This document shows, piece after piece, positions 44,379 to 54,438 of a stretch of 64,000 bases of DNA. The notes beneath the pieces are model-generated. The model saw nothing but the letters and a program-made list of their open reading frames with translations, was not told the DNA's origin and did not search any database. Made by a program: the position numbers and the translations under genes. Source of the DNA: JBBSDP01 sp963754335 (GTDB lineage: Bacteria; Planctomycetota; Phycisphaerae; Tepidisphaerales; Tepidisphaeraceae); NCBI GenBank assembly GCA_963754335.1, contig CAVWFQ010000010.1, positions 1,785,131 through 1,849,130 on the forward strand, in the 5' to 3' direction. Within the stretch, counting starts at the first letter, position 1; every line of letters starts with the position of its first letter.

Positions 44379-44574
44379 AATGGCCACAGAGGGCACTGAG
44401 GAGCACAGAGATCACCGAGACGCAGTACGCCAACCGATGTATTCCCACTTGAAACCACAATGGCTCCAAAACGTATTCGGATTGAGTCGGGTAACCAGAT
44501 CAGAATTTCAAAACGTCGGGCGCGATCGAATGTCTCTGTGATCTCTGTGCCCCTCAGTGCTCTCTGTGGCCATT
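44379..44574. repeat. Long imperfect inverted repeat of CACAGAG/CTCTGTG type
   Basis: About 43-nt arms at 44379-44421 (starting AATGGCCACAGAGG) and 44532-44574 (ending CTCTGTGGCCATT) match with a few differences, separated by about 110 nt. The internal CACAGAG, GCACTGAGG and CACAGAGATCAC units are typical of short mobile-like inverted repeats scattered in bacterial genomes. No coding frame crosses it convincingly. It lies between the glycosidase-like and methyltransferase genes. Confidence 0.65.
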
Positions 44575-44600
44575 CTCTTCGCCGGCAGACGGTCCGGTCG

Positions 44601-45386
44601 TCATCGCTTTTCTGCCACGAGCACGACCACTGGAAAGGAGAATTCAATGCCTGCTCCGAGACGTCGCGGCTCGAAACCCGTTTCGTTTTTGCCGATGTCG
44701 GCGGCGATTAACCGGCGGACCTGTTCTGACTCTGCCGATGGCGTGCGCGAGGCGATCAGCAGGGATTCGAGGTCGACCGTCAAGCGATAGTATTCGGTTC
44801 CAAGCAGACGCAGCCCCGCATCGGCAAACATCGACCGCAGTTCATCCGACCGCAATGCACGAGCGTGGGACGGATCGCGCAGCTTTTCAACACGATCGTA
44901 AGCGACGCCCTGCTCGGCGCTGACCGTGAAAACATCGGCCACGACGATTCGCCCATCGGGCCGGCAGACCCGGGCCATCTCGTTCAGGACGTGCGATGGA
45001 TCGAGCAGATGATGAAAGGCGTACCGACTCAGCACGACAGAGAAAGCCCCATCCGGAAATGGAAGCGAGGTGACGTCGCCGATCTCCCAGGTGATGTTGA
45101 CAAGACCCTTTCTCTCCTGAAGCAGCCTGGCCTGATCGATCATCGCCGGCGTGATGTCGATGCCGGTGACGTGGCCGGCGTGAGCCGCCAGCGCGCAGGA
45201 AACGATTCCCGTCCCGCAGCACACGTCGAGCACGCGGTCGTCCGGTTCGACCATTGCGGCCTCACAAAGCAGCCGCAGGGAGGCTTCTTCCGAATGTGCC
45301 GGCATTTTGGCGAACGGCGCCGCCATAGCGGTGAACTGATCGACAATCAGGCGGTTGTGCTCGGTTGTTTGGCTGATGTTTGACAT
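44601..45386 (-). CDS. Class I SAM-dependent methyltransferase (UbiE-like)
   Basis: The Rossmann motif VLDVCCGTGIVSCALA (motif I), VTGIDITPAMIDQA, DVTSLPFPDGAFSVVLSRYAFHHL and RVCRPDGRIVVADVF are all in place in this 261-residue protein. These match the Methyltransf_11 family of UbiE-type enzymes. The methyl acceptor is not known. It is divergent from rimO, with start codons about 86 nt apart. Confidence 0.85.
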   Translation of the reverse strand: MSNISQTTEHNRLIVDQFTAMAAPFAKMPAHSEEASLRLLCEAAMVEPDDRVLDVCCGTGIVSCALAAHAGHVTGIDITPAMIDQARLLQERKGLVNITWEIGDVTSLPFPDGAFSVVLSRYAFHHLLDPSHVLNEMARVCRPDGRIVVADVFTVSAEQGVAYDRVEKLRDPSHARALRSDELRSMFADAGLRLLGTEYYRLTVDLESLLIASRTPSAESEQVRRLIAADIGKNETGFEPRRLGAGIEFSFPVVVLVAEKR

Positions 45387-45472
45387 GGATCGCTTCGGTG
45401 GCTCCTTCGCGTTATACTTTCCGCTTCGCCACCGATAGCGTCAATGAGGTTTTGTTGAAAGAGCGGAGTGTC

Positions 45473-46963
45473 ATGGCCAAAGCGGCCCGTCAAATTAAAT
45501 CCATCGCGTTTGTCAGTCTGGGTTGTCCGAAGAACCTGGTGGATAGCGAGCGGATGCTCGGACTTCTTGCCGCCGATGGGCTGGCGGTGACGTCGGACCC
45601 GGCGGCCGCCGACGCAATCGTCATCAATACCTGCGGATTTCTCGAAGCGTCGAAGACCGAATCGCTCCAGGCGATCCGCGACGCGGTCGCCCAGAAAACG
45701 ACCGGCCGCTGCCAGCGCGTTGTCGTAGCCGGTTGCCTGGTGCAGCGGCACAAGACCAAGCTCCTTTCGGAGGTTCCGGAAGTCGATCGCCTGGTCGGCG
45801 TTTTCGATCGCGAGCACATCGTCGAAGCCGTGCGCGGTAAGACCAACCCACGCCAGGAACACGGACATTTCCTTGGCAAGTATCACGATCTTTCGCGCGA
45901 ATTAGCGGGGGCCGCAGATTCGGGATTGAATTCAGGCGTAGCGGCGCGACCGCAGATCCGCCTCCCCGAAACGAAAACAAATCGTCTTCCCGTCTTCGAA
46001 GACGATCGCGCTCGCTTGAGACTGACCCCGCGGCATTACGCTTATCTGCGGGTCAGCGAAGGGTGCAATCAGGGTTGCGCCTTCTGCACGATCCCCTCGA
46101 TTCGCGGCATGATGCGTTCGAAGCCGACCGACGCGATCCTGACGGAGGCGCGCGAGCTGGCGGCCGACGGAGCCGTGGAACTCAACCTGATCGGCCAGGA
46201 CACCACCAGCTACGGCGGCGACATCGGATACGCCGCCGGCCTTTCCGGCCTGCTTCGCACGCTCGACCGCGAGTTAAAGGACGTTCATTGGCTTCGCCTG
46301 ATGTACGCGTATCCCTCCTGCTTCAGCGATGAGATGATTCGCGCCATTGCCGACAGCGATCGCGTGGTGAAATACATCGATATGCCGCTTCAACATATCA
46401 ACGATGCGATGCTCACCGCGATGCGCCGCCGGGTGACGCGAAAGCAGATCGACACGCTCTTGAAGAAGCTTCGCGACTGGGTTCCGGGCATCGCCATCCG
46501 CACCACGTTTATCGCCGGCGCTCCCGGCGAAACCGAAGCCCAGCACCAGGAGCTGGTGAAATTCGTCCGCGAATTCGGATTCGACATGATGGGCGTGTTT
46601 CCTTACAGCCAGGAACCAGGCACGCCGATGGGGCGAATGGACGGACAGATTCCTGAAAACGTTAAACAGCAGCGGGTCGAGGAACTGATGTTTGCCCAGC
46701 AGGAAGTCGCCTTTGCCAAAGCCAAGGCGATGAAGGGTAAAACCATCGAAGTCCTGATCGAGCGCCCGGCAGGTCGTGATGCCGAGGACGGCTTCGTCGC
46801 CCGCAGCGCTGCGCAGGCGCCGGATATCGATTCCGTCACGTTCGTTCGAAATGCGGAGCTTCATCCGGGCGCGCTGGTGGACGTGAAGGTCGTCGACTAC
46901 CAGGCATACGACCTGGTGGCCGAACTGGCGAAGAAAAAGTCACGAAGCCTGGCGGTGATCTGA
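45473..46963 (+). CDS. rimO: Ribosomal protein S12 methylthiotransferase RimO
   Basis: Radical-SAM methylthiotransferase acting on uS12 Asp89. Domains in order: UPF0004 with three iron-sulfur Cys (SLGCPKN, NTCGF, AGCLVQR); radical SAM core with EGCNQGCAFCTIP (Cys-x3-Cys-x2-Cys); HWLRLMYAYPSCF and GMPLQH-type DMPLQH; and a C-terminal TRAM domain. The ATG at 45473 fits the family start (MAKAARQIKS) and has GAGCGGAG upstream. A longer start at 45380 is less likely. Confidence 0.92.
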   Translation: MAKAARQIKSIAFVSLGCPKNLVDSERMLGLLAADGLAVTSDPAAADAIVINTCGFLEASKTESLQAIRDAVAQKTTGRCQRVVVAGCLVQRHKTKLLSEVPEVDRLVGVFDREHIVEAVRGKTNPRQEHGHFLGKYHDLSRELAGAADSGLNSGVAARPQIRLPETKTNRLPVFEDDRARLRLTPRHYAYLRVSEGCNQGCAFCTIPSIRGMMRSKPTDAILTEARELAADGAVELNLIGQDTTSYGGDIGYAAGLSGLLRTLDRELKDVHWLRLMYAYPSCFSDEMIRAIADSDRVVKYIDMPLQHINDAMLTAMRRRVTRKQIDTLLKKLRDWVPGIAIRTTFIAGAPGETEAQHQELVKFVREFGFDMMGVFPYSQEPGTPMGRMDGQIPENVKQQRVEELMFAQQEVAFAKAKAMKGKTIEVLIERPAGRDAEDGFVARSAAQAPDIDSVTFVRNAELHPGALVDVKVVDYQAYDLVAELAKKKSRSLAVI

Positions 46964-46973
46964 CGATCATTCA

Positions 46974-47468
46974 ATGGTGTCTCATCTGGCTACCTGGATT
47001 TCGGTCGGCATTATCGTCGCCTTGGTAGTCGTCGCGGTTCGTTCCCTGAGCCGGTCTACCGCGACACTCCCCTACTTTTCAAAAGAAACGCTTCTGAGCC
47101 GCGGGGAGTTGGCGTTTTACCGGCATCTTCGGCAGGCGGTTCCAAGGGGCGTTTCGGTGTCGTTCAAGGTACGGCTCAGTGACCTGATCGGCTGCTCTGC
47201 ACAAGGCTGGCGCGAAGGATTCGGGGCGAAGATATCGCAAAAGCATGTCGATTTTGTGCTGGTCGATTCGGAGACGACCGCGATCCTGCTGGCGATCGAA
47301 CTCGACGACAAAACGCATCTCGCCGCCGACCGGCGCGAACGCGACCGATTCGTCGATCGGGCGCTGTCGGCGGCGGGCGTGCCCATTCTGCGGGTGCCGG
47401 CGGCGGCCGAGTACGATTTGCGAGAAATTAAAAGCGCGGTCAATGAGAGTTTGCGAAAAGCCGCCTGA
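46974..47468 (+). CDS. DUF2726 nuclease-fold protein with N-terminal membrane helix
   Basis: One membrane helix (WISVGIIVALVVVAV) then a DUF2726 domain of the restriction-endonuclease-like fold: KHVDFVLVDSETTAILLAIELDD with Asp, then Glu-Leu-Asp-Asp, HLAADRRERDRFVDRAL and GVPILRV. These domains are usually parts of larger DNA-processing proteins; here it is solitary and membrane-anchored. It starts 10 nt after rimO in the same direction. Confidence 0.75.
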   Translation: MVSHLATWISVGIIVALVVVAVRSLSRSTATLPYFSKETLLSRGELAFYRHLRQAVPRGVSVSFKVRLSDLIGCSAQGWREGFGAKISQKHVDFVLVDSETTAILLAIELDDKTHLAADRRERDRFVDRALSAAGVPILRVPAAAEYDLREIKSAVNESLRKAA

Positions 47469-47570
47469 GCAGGCGGATTACGAATCGCCGCCGCGACTGC
47501 GATCGCTTTACCGCGGCGGCTTTGCTCGCGATGATAAAGGGATGCAATTCGCCGGAGTGAGGGCGGCACG

Positions 47571-48742
47571 ATGATCAAGTTCCGCTGCGACCAATGTGGG
47601 CAAAAGATCGGCGTGCCGGAGAAGCTGCTCGGCCGCCACATTAAATGCCCGCGCTGCAAACATCGTCAGCTCGTCGAAGACGAAGGGGCAACGCCGGCAT
47701 CCGCTCCATCCCTGGTCGAGACCGCAAAAGCGGCGGCGGACGACCCGCCGCCTCAGGCTCCGCCGGAGCCGGAGCGAATTCTCCGCGGTCAAACGCTCGA
47801 CCTTGAAGAAAAACCCGCTGAAGCTCCGCCGGAGGAGACAGAGGCGGCGCCCGTCGGCAAAGCCGCACAATCCAGCCTGCTCGCGCTCGCGGGAATCGAC
47901 GCGGAAACCGCGCGGGGGATCGGCTCAAAAGATCCGAAGAAAAAACTAAAGACCTCTGCGCGGGGGAATCGGCCGACGCGGATGATGTGGTGGTATACAA
48001 ACTCGCCAACCTGCCCGGCATCGCCGCCGGTTTTATTGCGGTGGTTGCCGGATGCCTGATTGCCGTCGGCGCGCCGTCGTTTGCGACTCTTACCGTTGCC
48101 GGGGCGGCGGCGATTCTCGCCGGCGTCGGACTCGTGATGTCCATGACTTCCCAAAAGTGGGAACGGTGGTCGGCGATCGTGGGAATTTCCTTCAGCCTTG
48201 TTGCATTCGGCGCCGCCTTCGCTGCAGGTGCATTGCGCGGCACGCCTGTGACAACAGCCACCAATCCGCTCGCGCCGGCGACGCGACCGATTGAAGTCCG
48301 TCCCGCCGCGCCGGTTCTCGACGCAATGGTGCCGGATCGAGCCCGCGTTACGGTCAATGCGGTTCGAATCGGGCCGCCGGAACTCCGGCCCGACGCCCTC
48401 AATTCCGATCACACGCCGCGGCTTCTCATTTACCTGACCATCACCAATTTGAGCGATCGACCGCTGAGCTACCTTTCCTGGGGACCAGGCGGGCGGATCG
48501 CCACCCTTTCAACGATGAATGGCGTACAGTTGACGCCAATCATGTTTCCCAAGGGAGCACTGTTGAATCATCCGCAGCAGGCGATGCTTTCACCCCACGG
48601 CCGGGAGAACGATGTACTGGTCTATGCCCCAATGTATCCCATGCCGCACCAGCTCGCGCTGGATCTTCCCGGCGGCAATATCGGCAGTATCGGCTCTCTC
48701 CATATCCTCATGCCCAGCTCGGTCGGCGCCGACAGCAAATAA
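47571..48742 (+). CDS. Zinc-ribbon membrane protein (one frame break)
   Basis: N-terminal zinc ribbon FRCDQCGQKIGVPEKL and IKCPRCKHRQLV (four Cys), then a Pro/Glu linker. The frame breaks near 47965; adding one G (six instead of five) continues with YKLANLPGIAAGFIAVVAG, three to four hydrophobic segments (VAGAAAILAGVGLVM, AIVGISFSLVAFGAAFAAG), and an exported beta domain with LLIYLTITNLSDRPLSYLS, typical of ligand-binding or fibronectin-like folds. It may receive a signal across the membrane. Function unknown. Confidence 0.65.
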
Positions 48743-48754
48743 CCTTCTCGCGAT

Positions 48755-49704
48755 TCAAGCCCGCGGCGTATCCGCCGACGGATGGGTCGCGTTGATAAAG
48801 CGCTTCGCCCCGGCGTGCTGGGGTTCGATCTTGAGCGTGTGTTCGAACGCGATCTTCGCATCTATCCGGCGTCCAGTGAACCAATACTCATATCCAAGCA
48901 GGAACTGCAGCGAGGCATTCCCGGGGTCGTCTTTGGCCCTGTTTTCCAGAGTCGAAAGGACCGCCTCATATTCGGCCGGATCGTGATGAAAACTGCGAAG
49001 ATCGATCGTGACCGTCGGCCATTTCGGAACGTAATTCAGCCCCTTGAGTATGGCCGAACTGGCATCACCGAATTTCTGCTGAGCGAAGAGCGCGTTGGCC
49101 AGCGCCAGGGGCGCGTAGCGGCAGCCGAGCGGAATGGTGTCGACCGGCTGACCGTCCAGCTCGTCCAGCGAAATGACCGCCGACTCAAACGCATCCTGCG
49201 ATTCGGGGAATTCCGATCGTTTGAAGTACTCCTCTCCCATCGCCACCAGCCCCTGGCGCGTTGCGCGTGCAAAGTGCAGGCGAGCTGATTTTTGTCGAAT
49301 GCAAACCGCAGCGCCCATGCGACGCGATCCGGATCTTTCATGGTTTTGGACCGATCCAGCGCACCCTTCAAATCATTCAGGGAAGCCCGGCCCGACAACG
49401 TGGCTGCATCCTTATCGGCAAAGGCGGCGACCAGCGATTCAGCCGTCTTCGTATAAAACCGGGCGCACGCCGCATGATCTCCCTGGTTGTAAGTGGGCGC
49501 GCCGAAGGAGATCGACAAGCCGATCGCCTGCTGGATCAAGCCTGCGGTTGCCGGCTTCTTGAGATTCGTAAAGCCGGAGATGAGAAGATCGATTTGCTTT
49601 CGAATCGTCGCCTCGTCCGGCGGCGTTTCGTCTTCCGCCGCCCGGACCGGGCAAGGCAAAAGCATCAGGAGCAAAAGCGGGATGGCCGTTCGTTGCAGTT
49701 TCAT
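48755..49704 (-). CDS. Secreted TPR-like protein (one frame break)
   Basis: Signal peptide (RTAIPLLLLMLLPCPVRA), then helical pairs that read like TPR units (TKTAESLVAAFADKD, EEYFKRSEFPESQDAFESAV, LALANALFAQQKFGDASSAI, LQFLLGYEYWFTGRRIDAKI). The frame is broken in a run of A residues near 49288: six A would give FDKKSARLHFARAT and rejoin. Start chosen at 49704 over a GTG nine bases upstream. Function unknown. From 49714 to 49944 no gene; a GTAGGGTGGGC repeat copy is there. Confidence 0.6.
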
Positions 49705-49754
49705 CGGTACCACCGATCGTTTAAGTGCCGAGGTCCCGATATCTTAGTCGATGA

Positions 49755-49775
49755 GGTGGGCCGAGCCCACCCTAC
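49755..49775. repeat. GTAGGGTGGGC palindromic motif, single copy
   Basis: GGTGGGCCGAGCCCACCCTAC, the same unit that forms the inverted repeat at 30682-30783, here in one copy between two divergent genes. Confidence 0.6.
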
Positions 49776-49944
49776 GGGGAGAAGGCTCGTTTTGCCTACG
49801 GGCGCGTGACGAGCCAGAGCAACAATATAGCCGGGAGTAAACGTGATTCGGCCCATCTTCGCGAACTTCTGGGCTGTTTACGACTATTAACTGCGGGACG
49901 GAGGCGAGTGCCTCGACCACGAGGATGTTGAGCGACTGAAGAAG

Positions 49945-52319
49945 ATGTGTTTGACCAGATGTCTCGTCTTGATTTTTGTCGCCGGCATTGGCTTGGCCGG
50001 CCCAGGGGAATCGCGCTCCGTTAGCGTCGCCGCGACGGTGGCGCCAGTGCCCGCCGCGCTCAATCAGCGATTCGGATCGGAAGTCCGCCCCTTCCTCGAA
50101 GCACGCTGCTTCGCCTGTCACGGGAATGGCAAGCACAAAGGGGACGTGACGCTCGATCAGTTTACCTCGTTCGATTCCTTCAAAGCCGATCGAACGACAT
50201 GGGAAGACGTTCAGGAGGTATTGCGCGAGGGGCGGATGCCGCCGAAGAAGGCACAGCAGCCGGCGCCCGACGAGCGGGAGCGCGTTACGAAATGGGTGGG
50301 AGAGGCGCTCGATTATCTGGACAGCTCTCAACCGCGCGATCCGGGATTTGTGGCGATCCATCGGCTCAATCGCGCGGAATATGACAACACGATCCGCGAC
50401 CTGGTCGGCGTGACATTTAACCACACGGCCGATTTCCCCGCCGACGACAGCGGATACGGATTCGACAATATCGCCGACGTGCTGAGCATGTCGCCGCTGC
50501 TGGCCGAGAAATATCTCGCCGCCGCCGAGCAGATCATGGAAAAGGCGATCGTGATCGGCAACCCCTACAAGGATCGCGTCGTCCGAATTGACGGGGATAA
50601 TCTGGAAGGCGATGGGGATCCCAATGCCGTGCGCGCCTGCTTTTCACGAATGGCGAAGTACGCACGCGCCATGAGTTTGTTGCGCCCGCAGAGTACGAAT
50701 TGCGCGTCGGCGCCGACGCCGACCAGGCCGGTCGCGAGCCGGCGAAAATGACGGTCAAACTCGACGGGCGGGAATTGCGCACTTTCGATGTGGAAGCGGT
50801 CCGCGGCACCCCTCAGACCTGTTCGTTACGATTGCGAATCGGCGCCGGAGAACACCGCATCTCGGCTGCATTCATCAACGATTATTACAACACCGACGCC
50901 CCCGATCCCAAAGACCGCGGCGACCGCAATCTCTACGTTGATTGGATCGAGATTCGCGGCCCGATCGACGCCCAGCCGCCCGGACCCCCTGAAACGGAAA
51001 AACGCCTGCTGTTTTGCGGCCCTGCCGACGGCGCCGACGGAGAAAAATGCGCCGCACAGATTGCCGAACGCTTCGCTACCCGCGCGTATCGCCGGCCCGT
51101 GACCGAGGCGGAAGTCGCGCGGTTGGTAAAGGTCTATCAGAACGCCCGGAGCGAAAAGGAGACTTTTCAGCGGGCGTGTCAGCTCATGCTGGAGGCGGCA
51201 CTCGTTTCCCCACAGTTCATTTACCGGCTCGAGATCGATCCCACCGACCATCCGCAGTCGCCGCATCCGCTGTCGAATTACGAGCTGGCGACGCGTCTGT
51301 CCTATTTCCTCTGGAGCAGCATGCCGGATGATGCGCTTTTTGCGTCAGCGTCCGCCGGCACGCTTCATCAGCCGCAGGGGTTGCGCGAGCAGGTCCGGCG
51401 AATGCTCGCCGATCCGCGCTCAGAGGCATTCGTGTCGAACTTTGCCGGCCAATGGCTCGAGTTGCGTAACCTGGACGGCGTCATTCCCGATTCGCACCGT
51501 TTCCCGAAAGTCGATCGGAAACTTCTCACGTCCATGCGGCGCGAAGGAGAACTTTTCTTCGGAAATGTTCTCCGCGAAAATCGGAGCCTGCTGGAATTGA
51601 TCGACTCCGACTACACCTTCGTCGATGAGCGGCTCGCCCGGTACTATGGGATCGACGATGTCCGGGGGCCGGAATTTCGCAAAGTCATGCTGAGCGGCAA
51701 TGCTGCCGCTCAACGGGGCGGTGTGCTGACGATGGCCGGTGTGATGACGGTGACGGCGATGCCGTACCGCACCTCACCGCCGAAGCGCGGCAAATTCGTT
51801 CTCGAGCAGATTCTCGGAACCCCGCCGCCCCCACCTCCGCCGAATGTGCCCACTCTTCCCAGCAAGGGGGCCAATGCGTCGATGTCGATGCGCCAGCGCC
51901 TGGAGGAGCACCGCAGCAATCCCGTCTGCGCCTCGTGCCACGCCAGGATCGATCCGATCGGATTCGCCCTCGAGAATTTTGACGCGACCGGCAACTGGCG
52001 GGACAAGGAAAAGACCAAGTCGGGCGCCGAATTTCCGATTGACGCCACCGGCACGCTTCCAAGCGGAGAAGCGGTCGATGGGGCGGCCGGACTGAAGAAA
52101 GTGATTCTCGCCCACAAGGAACAGTTTGTCCGATGCCTGGTAGAGAAGGTGATGACCTACGGCCTGGGCCGCGGTCCAACGACGAGCGATCGGCCGTATA
52201 TCAATGACATTGTCCGAAAGGTGCAGGAATCGGATTACCGGTTTGACAGCCTGATCGAGGAACTGGTTGAGAGCGCTCCATTTAACCAGCGCCATGGAAA
52301 GATTTCGAGCACGCAATGA
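49945..52319 (+). CDS. DUF1592-type protein with N-terminal cytochrome c domain (one frame break)
   Basis: An export signal and a c-type domain (EARCFACHGNGKHKG, CxxCH) open a planctomycetal DUF1587/1592/1588/1585 protein. Landmarks are IHRLNRAEYDNTIRDLVGV, YELATRLSYFLWSSMPDDAL, RNLDGVIPDSHRFPKVD and, near the end, NPVCASCHARIDPIGFALE with a second CxxCH. The frame breaks near 50640 at GTGCGCGCCTGC; one added C gives VRRLLFTNGEVRTRHEFVAP. The DUF1552 gene follows 35 nt later, the usual pairing. The substrate of these presumed periplasmic redox proteins is unknown. Confidence 0.88.
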
Positions 52320-52354
52320 TCTGAAGCCGCCTCCATTCCGATTGAGGAAGTTCG

Positions 52355-53740
52355 ATGAAACGTGTGACTCAGTTGATTCGAGGCCGTAACTCCGACATCT
52401 CGCGGCGCACTGTGCTTCGAGGCATCGGGGCGACCATCGCCCTGCCACTTCTGGACGCAATGGCACCGAGTCTGGCGCGATCGGCGTTCGCCGACGCCGG
52501 CACGTCGGTTGCGTTCCCTCGGCGCATGGCAACCTTCTTCCTCCCCAACGGGATGAACATGGACCAATGGCTCCCCAGGGCAACCGGCGAATCGTTCGAT
52601 CTCTCGCCAACCCTCGAACCGCTACGTCCTTTCAAAGATCAGCTCACGCTGCTTCAGGGTCTGGCCCTGGCCAACGCCGAAGCGTTGGGAGACGGCGCCG
52701 GCGACCACGCACGGTCGTGCGCCGCCTTCCTGACCGGCGCACATCCTCACAAAACTGCCGGGCAGGATATTCATCTTGGAATCTCGGCCGATCAGGTCGC
52801 GGCCCAGGCCGTGGGCGGAGAGACGCGGCTCCCATCCCTCGAACTGGGCATGGACAAGGGGGGCGTCGCCGGACAATGCGACTCCGGCTATAGCTGCGCG
52901 TATGTCTCCAACGTCTCCTGGCGAACGCCAACCAATCCGGTGCCGCATGAGGTCAGTCCCGCGGCCGTCTTCTCCCGGCTCTTTGGATCGGACGATCCGG
53001 AGGACAATCCGCAAGTGCAATCGCGCCGGTTGCGCGAGCGAAAAAGCATTCTCGATTTTGTTTCCGATGACACGACAGCTCTTTCACGGCGTCTGGGCCG
53101 GTCTGACCAGCAGAAGCTCGACGAGTTCACCACAGCCGTCCGCGAAGTGGAGCTGCGCGTGCAGCGCGCGATGACATTCAAGCAAGTGCAACCCCCAGCC
53201 GACGCCAAGCGTCCGACCGGCGTTCCTGACGATTTCACCGAGCACATGCGCCTGCTGTGCGACATGCTGGTGCTTGCCTTCAGGATGGATCTGACGCGCA
53301 TCAGCACGTTCATGGTCGCCCCCGATACGAGCGATCGCGTCTATCGCTGGCTGGGCCTCTCCGATGGCCATCACGCCCTGAGCCATCACGGTGGCAATCC
53401 GCAGAAGATGGAAGGCGTCGCCAAAATCGATCTCTATCACATGCAGCAATTCGCTTATTTCGTCCAGAGGCTGCAGGACACGAAGGAAGGTGCCGGAACG
53501 CTGCTCGACAACTGCATGGTGATGTACGGCTGCGGCATCGGCGATGGAAACCGCCATAACCATGACGAACTTCCGGTGTTGCTCGCCGGCCGCGGCGGCG
53601 GAACGATCACTCCCGGCCGCCAGCTTCGATATTCGCGCGGCACGCCGCTGTGCAATTTACACCTTTCGCTTCTTGACCGAATGGGAGTCAAGGCGCCGCG
53701 ATTTGGGGACAGCACGGGGTTGCTCACGAATTTGTCCTAA
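52355..53740 (+). CDS. DUF1552 protein with Tat-type signal
   Basis: A twin-arginine-like leader (SRRTVLRGIGATIALPLLDA) precedes a 461-residue DUF1552 domain: RMATFFLPNGMNMDQWLP, DQLTLLQGLALANAEAL, DHARSCAAFLTGAHPHKT, HHALSHHGGNPQKMEG and YGCGIGDGNRHNHDELPVLL. DUF1552 proteins are always next to a DUF1592 gene, as here. Exported, function unknown. Ends before the convergent small gene and a long hairpin. Confidence 0.88.
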   Translation: MKRVTQLIRGRNSDISRRTVLRGIGATIALPLLDAMAPSLARSAFADAGTSVAFPRRMATFFLPNGMNMDQWLPRATGESFDLSPTLEPLRPFKDQLTLLQGLALANAEALGDGAGDHARSCAAFLTGAHPHKTAGQDIHLGISADQVAAQAVGGETRLPSLELGMDKGGVAGQCDSGYSCAYVSNVSWRTPTNPVPHEVSPAAVFSRLFGSDDPEDNPQVQSRRLRERKSILDFVSDDTTALSRRLGRSDQQKLDEFTTAVREVELRVQRAMTFKQVQPPADAKRPTGVPDDFTEHMRLLCDMLVLAFRMDLTRISTFMVAPDTSDRVYRWLGLSDGHHALSHHGGNPQKMEGVAKIDLYHMQQFAYFVQRLQDTKEGAGTLLDNCMVMYGCGIGDGNRHNHDELPVLLAGRGGGTITPGRQLRYSRGTPLCNLHLSLLDRMGVKAPRFGDSTGLLTNLS

Positions 53741-53775
53741 ATGACCTTGCGCGATCCTGTCGCAACCCGCTAAGG

Positions 53776-53859
53776 GAGCCGCGCACGAAGCGTACTCGCG
53801 AAGTAAGCGGGAATGCCGGCATTCGCGCTTACTTCGCGAGTACCCTCCGTGCGCGGCTC
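53776..53859. repeat. 42-bp inverted repeat with no loop (AGGGAGCCGCGC family, longest copy)
   Basis: Arms 53776-53817 and 53818-53859 meet at GCC/GGC with three mismatches. They contain GAGCCGCGCACG, CGTACTCGCGAAGTAAGCG and GAATGCC. GAGCCGCGCACGAAG and AAGTAAGCGGGAA are shared with 20252-20326. It lies between convergent genes. It is an extended version of the shorter family members, which suggests a miniature mobile element with an insertion. Confidence 0.75.
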
Positions 53860-53958
53860 TCTCATTAAACCAGGCGTGATTGCGCAAGACATTTGGTCGG
53901 CGTTCCAATCCCAAATCCCGTCGAGGCTTGCTAAACGCGGCCGGCGATAACGAAACGG

Positions 53959-54250
53959 TCAGCCCGCGTGTGTTCGCAACCATTCTTCCCGCTTCTTTTT
54001 AAAGTGTTCCCGAACTTGGTCGGCCGTGAAGCTATTCCCGGCCTTGATTTCCGCCCGTGCAGATTCGATTTCCGCCAACCGTTCCGGCGTAAAGAGATGA
54101 TCAAGATTCGGCGTTTCTTCCCCGTCGCCTCCAGTCAGATCATCGTTCACCACTTCCGCAATGTACTCGTCAACACTGGCGAACCCGGCTTCCGCGGCGC
54201 AGACGCTGAGCTTCCTTGTAAAGGCGGTCATTTAATTGCACTTGTTGCAT
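53959..54250 (-). CDS. Small antitoxin-like protein (frame break near N-terminus)
   Basis: The ATG at 54250, with GGAAG upstream, gives MQQVQLNDRLYKEAQR, which is joined after a two-base loss of the GC type to AAEAGFASVDEYIAEVVNDDL and a charged C-terminal helix (FTPERLAEIESARAEIKAG, then REHFKKKREEWL). An N-terminal ribbon-like start with a helical, acidic middle fits CopG/ParD-type antitoxins, but no toxin gene is adjacent. The tRNA-Arg lies 84 nt upstream in the opposite orientation. Confidence 0.45.
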
Positions 54251-54333
54251 GGAGGCTTCCTTTTCAACGGCTAATTCGAATTATACCACCAACTTGCTCC
54301 GGGGTGGAAACCGCGATAGCGTTCAAATCTCCC

Positions 54334-54407
54334 GCCCGCGTAGCTCAGTTGGATAGAGCGGCGGTTTCCTAAACCGCAGGTCACAGGTTCGAATCCTGTC
54401 GCGGGTA
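54334..54407 (+). tRNA. tRNA-Arg (anticodon CCT)
   Basis: Acceptor GCCCGCG pairs with CGCGGGT (one G-T), D arm TAGCTCAGTTGGATAGAGC, anticodon stem GCGGT/ACCGC with loop TTCCTAA (CCT at 34-36) and T arm CAGGTTCGAATCCTG. Discriminator A and no encoded CCA. Confidence 0.95.
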
Positions 54408-54438
54408 ATCGATCGACGACGAGCGTTGGGGAGATGAA

